Below, in pieces: positions 13,332-15,354 of a stretch of 15,354 nt of DNA. This stretch comes from an uncultured Eubacteriales bacterium (lineage in GTDB: Bacteria; Bacillota; Clostridia; Oscillospirales; Butyricicoccaceae). The translations under genes were made by a program, and so were the position numbers. Location: positions 1 to 15,354 of the forward strand of contig CAJKFC010000045.1 in NCBI GenBank assembly GCA_905199135.1, in the 5' to 3' direction. The notes beneath the pieces were generated by a model. That model made no database searches, was not told the origin of the DNA, and worked only from the letters and a program-made list of their open reading frames with translations. How positions within the stretch are numbered: position 1 is the stretch's first letter; every line of letters starts with the position of its first letter.

Positions 13332-14447
13332 ATGAAAAGAAAACTCACCGCCCTCACCCTCTGCGGCGTTATGCTCTGCTCTGCAGCTCTGCCTTCGGCC
13401 GCCGTCAGCCGTGATTACACTCCGGTTCTCTATTCGGCTCAGTCTGAGACGGCCCTGCCCGACAGCGTGCTGTATTTCGGAGGTATAGACGATATTATAA
13501 GAGATAAAGACGGCAATATATCTCAGCTCCGTATGACCTCGGAAAAATACGGAGAATATGTCATGAACATTTCGTCCGACACCCTCTGGATTGACGACGG
13601 CAGACATATAAAAGACAATCCTTCCACCTTAAGCGAGGGCGAAAGCGTGTATATATTCCACAGTCCCGTGTCGACAAAGTCGCTGCCTCCTCAGTCCTCG
13701 GCCATTGCGGTGGTGCGCAACACTCCAATGGACGCCGGCTGCGCATGGTATCATGTGGTAAAATCGGTCTCTGAAGAAGACGGTCAGGTCAGACTGACGG
13801 TTGACGGCGGCGACCTCATAATAAACACAGGCAAGGATACTGTCATCACCCGATATGACGATCCGTCCTCGGTATCTCTTATGGGCATCGAGGCAGGCGA
13901 CCGCATTATGGCCTGGTACAACGGCGTTGAGGAGAGCTATCCCGCCCGCACCGACGCCTCCTGCATCATGCTTCTGCCCGATGAGAAGGACGAACTTCCG
14001 GCCACAAGAGCTCAGCTCATATCCATGCTGCATAAAAAAGAGGGCAGCCCTGTGGTCAACTTCGCCATGAACTACACCGATGTGGCCCAGGGCCAGTGGT
14101 GTTCCGAGGCCATCCGCTGGGCGGCTTCCGAGGGCATTGCCTCCGGATACGGCAATACCTTCGGCACCCACGATCCCATCACCCGGGAGCAGCTTGCCGT
14201 CATGCTGTACCAGTTCGCCCAGGCGCGGGGTTACGATGTGAGTGTGGGCGAAAATACCAACATCCTGTCCTACACGGATGTGTCGGATGTGGCCGAGTAC
14301 GCCATCCCCGCCATGCAGTGGGCCTGCGGCGCTGGCATCATCAGCGGCACCGGCGACGGCTCCACCCTTACTCCCCAGAGCCAGGCCACCCGGGCTCAGG
14401 CGGCGGTGATGCTTACACGGTTCTGCGAGGAATATGTGACCTGGTAA
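13332..14447 (+). CDS. Secreted SLH-domain protein with duplicated N-terminal beta domain
   Basis: A 371-residue protein with a Sec signal (MKRKLTALTLCGVMLCSAAL, cleavage likely after PSAA near 24). Residues about 46-128 and 139-216 look like two copies of one beta-rich unit: each has a 'DG.i..L.v....' strand pair, a DTLWIDDG or DTVITRYDD turn, a 'GE/GD' turn before a strand (SEGESVYIF, EAGDRIMAWY), and a closing hydrophobic strand. From 223 come SLH sequences: a half unit (ATRAQLISMLHKKEGSP), a full one (248-300, YTDVAQGQWCSEAIRWAASE and DPITREQLAVML) and another (314-368, WACGAGIISGTGDGSTLTP). ATG at 13332 follows AAAGGAGAG. From about 14050 the codons turn GC-rich (CGG, CTG, GTG, GCC), unlike the 5' part, suggesting a mosaic gene. 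Confidence 0.87.
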   Translation: MKRKLTALTLCGVMLCSAALPSAAVSRDYTPVLYSAQSETALPDSVLYFGGIDDIIRDKDGNISQLRMTSEKYGEYVMNISSDTLWIDDGRHIKDNPSTLSEGESVYIFHSPVSTKSLPPQSSAIAVVRNTPMDAGCAWYHVVKSVSEEDGQVRLTVDGGDLIINTGKDTVITRYDDPSSVSLMGIEAGDRIMAWYNGVEESYPARTDASCIMLLPDEKDELPATRAQLISMLHKKEGSPVVNFAMNYTDVAQGQWCSEAIRWAASEGIASGYGNTFGTHDPITREQLAVMLYQFAQARGYDVSVGENTNILSYTDVSDVAEYAIPAMQWACGAGIISGTGDGSTLTPQSQATRAQAAVMLTRFCEEYVTW

Positions 14448-14464
14448 GCGCTAAAACAGAACAG

Positions 14465-14502
14465 CAGCCCCCGTTGACCATTGGCCAGCGGGGGCTGTTT
14501 TT
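14465..14502 (+). terminator. Terminator of the SLH gene
   Basis: Nine-base GC-rich stem CAGCCCCCG (14465-14473) with CGGGGGCTG (14489-14497), extended inward by TTG/CAG (one G-U pair), nine-base loop, then TTTTT. Confidence 0.88.
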
Positions 14503-14571
14503 CAATCTTCTCCCGGTTTTTTCAGGTCAATGACCCCTCCCGAATACCCACGGTAGAGCCCGCCGGTTTCG

Positions 14572-14757
14572 TCATGATGTACAATCCAGGCCGGTTCTTT
14601 TTGCCAGATCCAGCATTCCGAAGCAGAACATCTCCCACCATGTCCATGTCATCTGTGACGGGTCGCCCTCGCGGATTCGCATGGTCCGGCGGATTTCCTT
14701 GGGAATCACGACCCGGCCCAAGTCGTCAATGCGTCTTACGATGCCTGTGGCCTTCAT
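14572..14757 (-). CDS. AbrB/SpoVT-type DNA-binding domain, aberrant C-terminus
   Basis: A 61-codon ORF. Residues 1-33 (ATGIVRRIDDLGRVVIPKEI, then RRTMRIREGDP) are a near-perfect SpoVT/AbrB swapped-hairpin DNA-binding domain, as in transition-state and sporulation regulators. Family members continue with 'LEI....G.v.lkKYSP'. Here the frame instead reads SQMTWTWWEMFCFGMLDLAK and stops, and neither other frame restores the expected sequence. So it is probably a truncated or recombined copy whose 33 residues lack the last strands of the fold. Start: ATG 14757, with AGGAGGA nine bases upstream. Codon use matches the GC-rich right end of the window. Confidence 0.7.
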   Translation of the reverse strand: MKATGIVRRIDDLGRVVIPKEIRRTMRIREGDPSQMTWTWWEMFCFGMLDLAKRTGLDCTS

Positions 14758-14909
14758 AAATAGGATTCCTCCTGCGGTCTTATTTTTCTAAACAGCCCTA
14801 TTATTTGCAGGTTTCTTTTCCCTATGCGAAGGCGACCTCTGGTTTCATTTGGAAGCAAAACTGCGTATCTTTTTTCTTTCTCCGCACATTCTCTTTTATT
14901 TCAGACAGA

Positions 14910-14937
14910 AAGCGGGAGGGACTTTCCCCTCCCGCTT
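14910..14937 (-). terminator. Hairpin after the 90-residue gene
   Basis: An 11-bp perfect stem AAGCGGGAGGG (14910-14920) with CCCTCCCGCTT (14927-14937), six-base loop. It begins 10 bases beyond the minus-strand stop at 14947. The following sequence is only moderately T-rich, so termination may be partial. Confidence 0.7.
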
Positions 14938-14946
14938 CTCTTTCCA

Positions 14947-15219
14947 TTATAAAAGCAACGCCAGCGCCCAGGCCAGTGTGGCCACGCCCGCACCGGCCAG
15001 CCCATAGACCGGACCGGGAATTTTTCTCAGCCACCGGCTGGGACCGGTATTGCGCCGGATGTACCCGTCCGCCACCCGCTGGGCTTCCTCCAGCACCTGC
15101 TGGGCTGTAACCCCCTGGGAGGCAAACGCCTCCTCCCGGACAATAAAAATGGCCTGCTCAAACAGCCGGCGGTCAGGGGACTTGACCACAATCACCCGTC
15201 GGGTAACTCCCTTTACCAT
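14947..15219 (-). CDS. Small protein with C-terminal membrane anchor, unknown function
   Basis: A 90-residue protein. The soluble part starts MVKGVTRRVIVVKSPDRRLF and has EQAIFIVREEAF and a helix QQVLEEAQRVADGYIRR. Residues about 69-90 (VYGLAGAGVATLAWALALLL) form a C-terminal helix ending at the stop, as in tail-anchored proteins. I recall similar short conserved hypothetical proteins in Oscillospiraceae, with no known role. Start: ATG 15219, with AAAGGA nine bases upstream and a second GAGG close by. It overlaps the 22-codon ORF upstream by seven bases (ATGGTAA), suggesting coupled translation. Confidence 0.75.
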   Translation of the reverse strand: MVKGVTRRVIVVKSPDRRLFEQAIFIVREEAFASQGVTAQQVLEEAQRVADGYIRRNTGPSRWLRKIPGPVYGLAGAGVATLAWALALLL

Positions 15220-15281
15220 ACCTCATCATCCTTTCCATATATCAGATTGATACCTCCAGTATGGCCCGCTTTTTCTTCCAC
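15213..15281 (-). CDS. 22-codon ORF coupled between two genes (GTG start)
   Basis: GTG at 15281 lies four bases after GGAGGAG and overlaps the TAG of the upstream frame (TAGTG). The product begins with Met-Glu-Glu-Lys, contains GHTGGINLIYGKDDEVW and ends at TAA 15213-15215, overlapping the start of the 90-residue gene. The polypeptide is acidic and not hydrophobic. It may be a short real protein or a coupling peptide that carries ribosomes to the next gene; chance is not excluded. Confidence 0.4.
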   Translation of the reverse strand: MEEKAGHTGGINLIYGKDDEVW

Positions 15282-15354
15282 TATTCTCCTCCAGCCGGTT
15301 TTTCGGAAACCATTTCCTCCGCTTCCCTCCGCATACCCCGCCTTTTTCCGCCGT
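15281..15354 (-). CDS. 3' end of an upstream gene, cut by the window edge
   Basis: An open frame of 23 codons enters from beyond the window and ends at TAG 15281-15283. The residues are charged and protein-like (RRGMRREAEEMVSEKPAGGE). It also holds an internal ATG that could start a 17-residue peptide, but no proper start can be judged. Its stop overlaps the GTG of the next ORF, consistent with a compact minus-strand operon. Too short to identify. Confidence 0.4.
   Translation of the reverse strand, partial: GGKRRGMRREAEEMVSEKPAGGE

Noticed and set aside
14505..14660. A continuation of the AbrB-like gene by frameshift
   Set aside because: The other frames contain coherent-looking stretches, but none resembles the expected family C-terminus, so no frameshift can be claimed.
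14822..15034. A 70-codon minus-strand frame overlapping the 90-residue gene
   Set aside because: It overlaps a better supported gene and a hairpin, and its sequence is low in complexity with no ribosome site.
1..15354. CRISPR array, rRNA or phage structural genes
   Set aside because: No regularly spaced direct repeats, rRNA core motifs or phage genes were seen.

Overview
The window looks like chromosome of a low-to-mid G+C Gram-positive bacterium of the class Clostridia, most likely the Oscillospirales (gut Ruminococcaceae/Oscillospiraceae type). This rests on strong AGGAGG-type ribosome sites, secreted proteins with S-layer homology (SLH) domains, WG-repeat surface proteins, a DUF3899-like membrane protein, an AbrB/SpoVT-type regulator and a Gram-positive style Opp transporter. 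No tool was run, so the lineage is an inference.

Layout. Positions 31-384 (minus) hold a small DUF3899-like membrane protein, transcribed divergently from a complete peptide ABC transporter operon oppA-B-C-D-F (527-6500, plus). That operon has an intercistronic hairpin after the lipoprotein gene and ends at a strong terminator (6519-6552). Next come a secreted WG-repeat/SLH protein (6663-8471) and a small AT-rich two-helix membrane protein (8531-8875). A minus-strand block follows: a tRNA-Val(CAC) with its own promoter and terminator, and upstream of it two tandem, mutually similar membrane peptides of 21 and 22 residues (9098-9246) with good ribosome sites. Then come a second WG-repeat secreted protein (9488-10519) and the remains of an SLH protein.

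The SLH remnant (10541-10762 and about 11768-13213) is interrupted by about 1 kb of AT-rich foreign DNA carrying a small charged protein, an OB-fold lipoprotein and the first 15 or so codons of an XRE-type repressor. The 3' remnant also has two frameshifts and a nonsense codon. A further intact SLH protein (13332-14447) changes to a more GC-rich codon style in its last third. That style continues to the end of the window through an AbrB-like regulator whose C-terminus does not match the family and a compact minus-strand cluster of short overlapping genes.

Biology. The left half is peptide uptake: lipoprotein receptor, two permeases and two ATPases. The middle and right are a cell-surface locus of secreted WG/SLH proteins that has been eroded and rearranged by recombination, or joined by assembly error. 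The most novel-looking item is the pair of tiny GxxxG-containing membrane peptides at 9098-9246. The junctions at about 10762, 11768, 14050 and 14660 should be checked for real rearrangement versus chimeric assembly.
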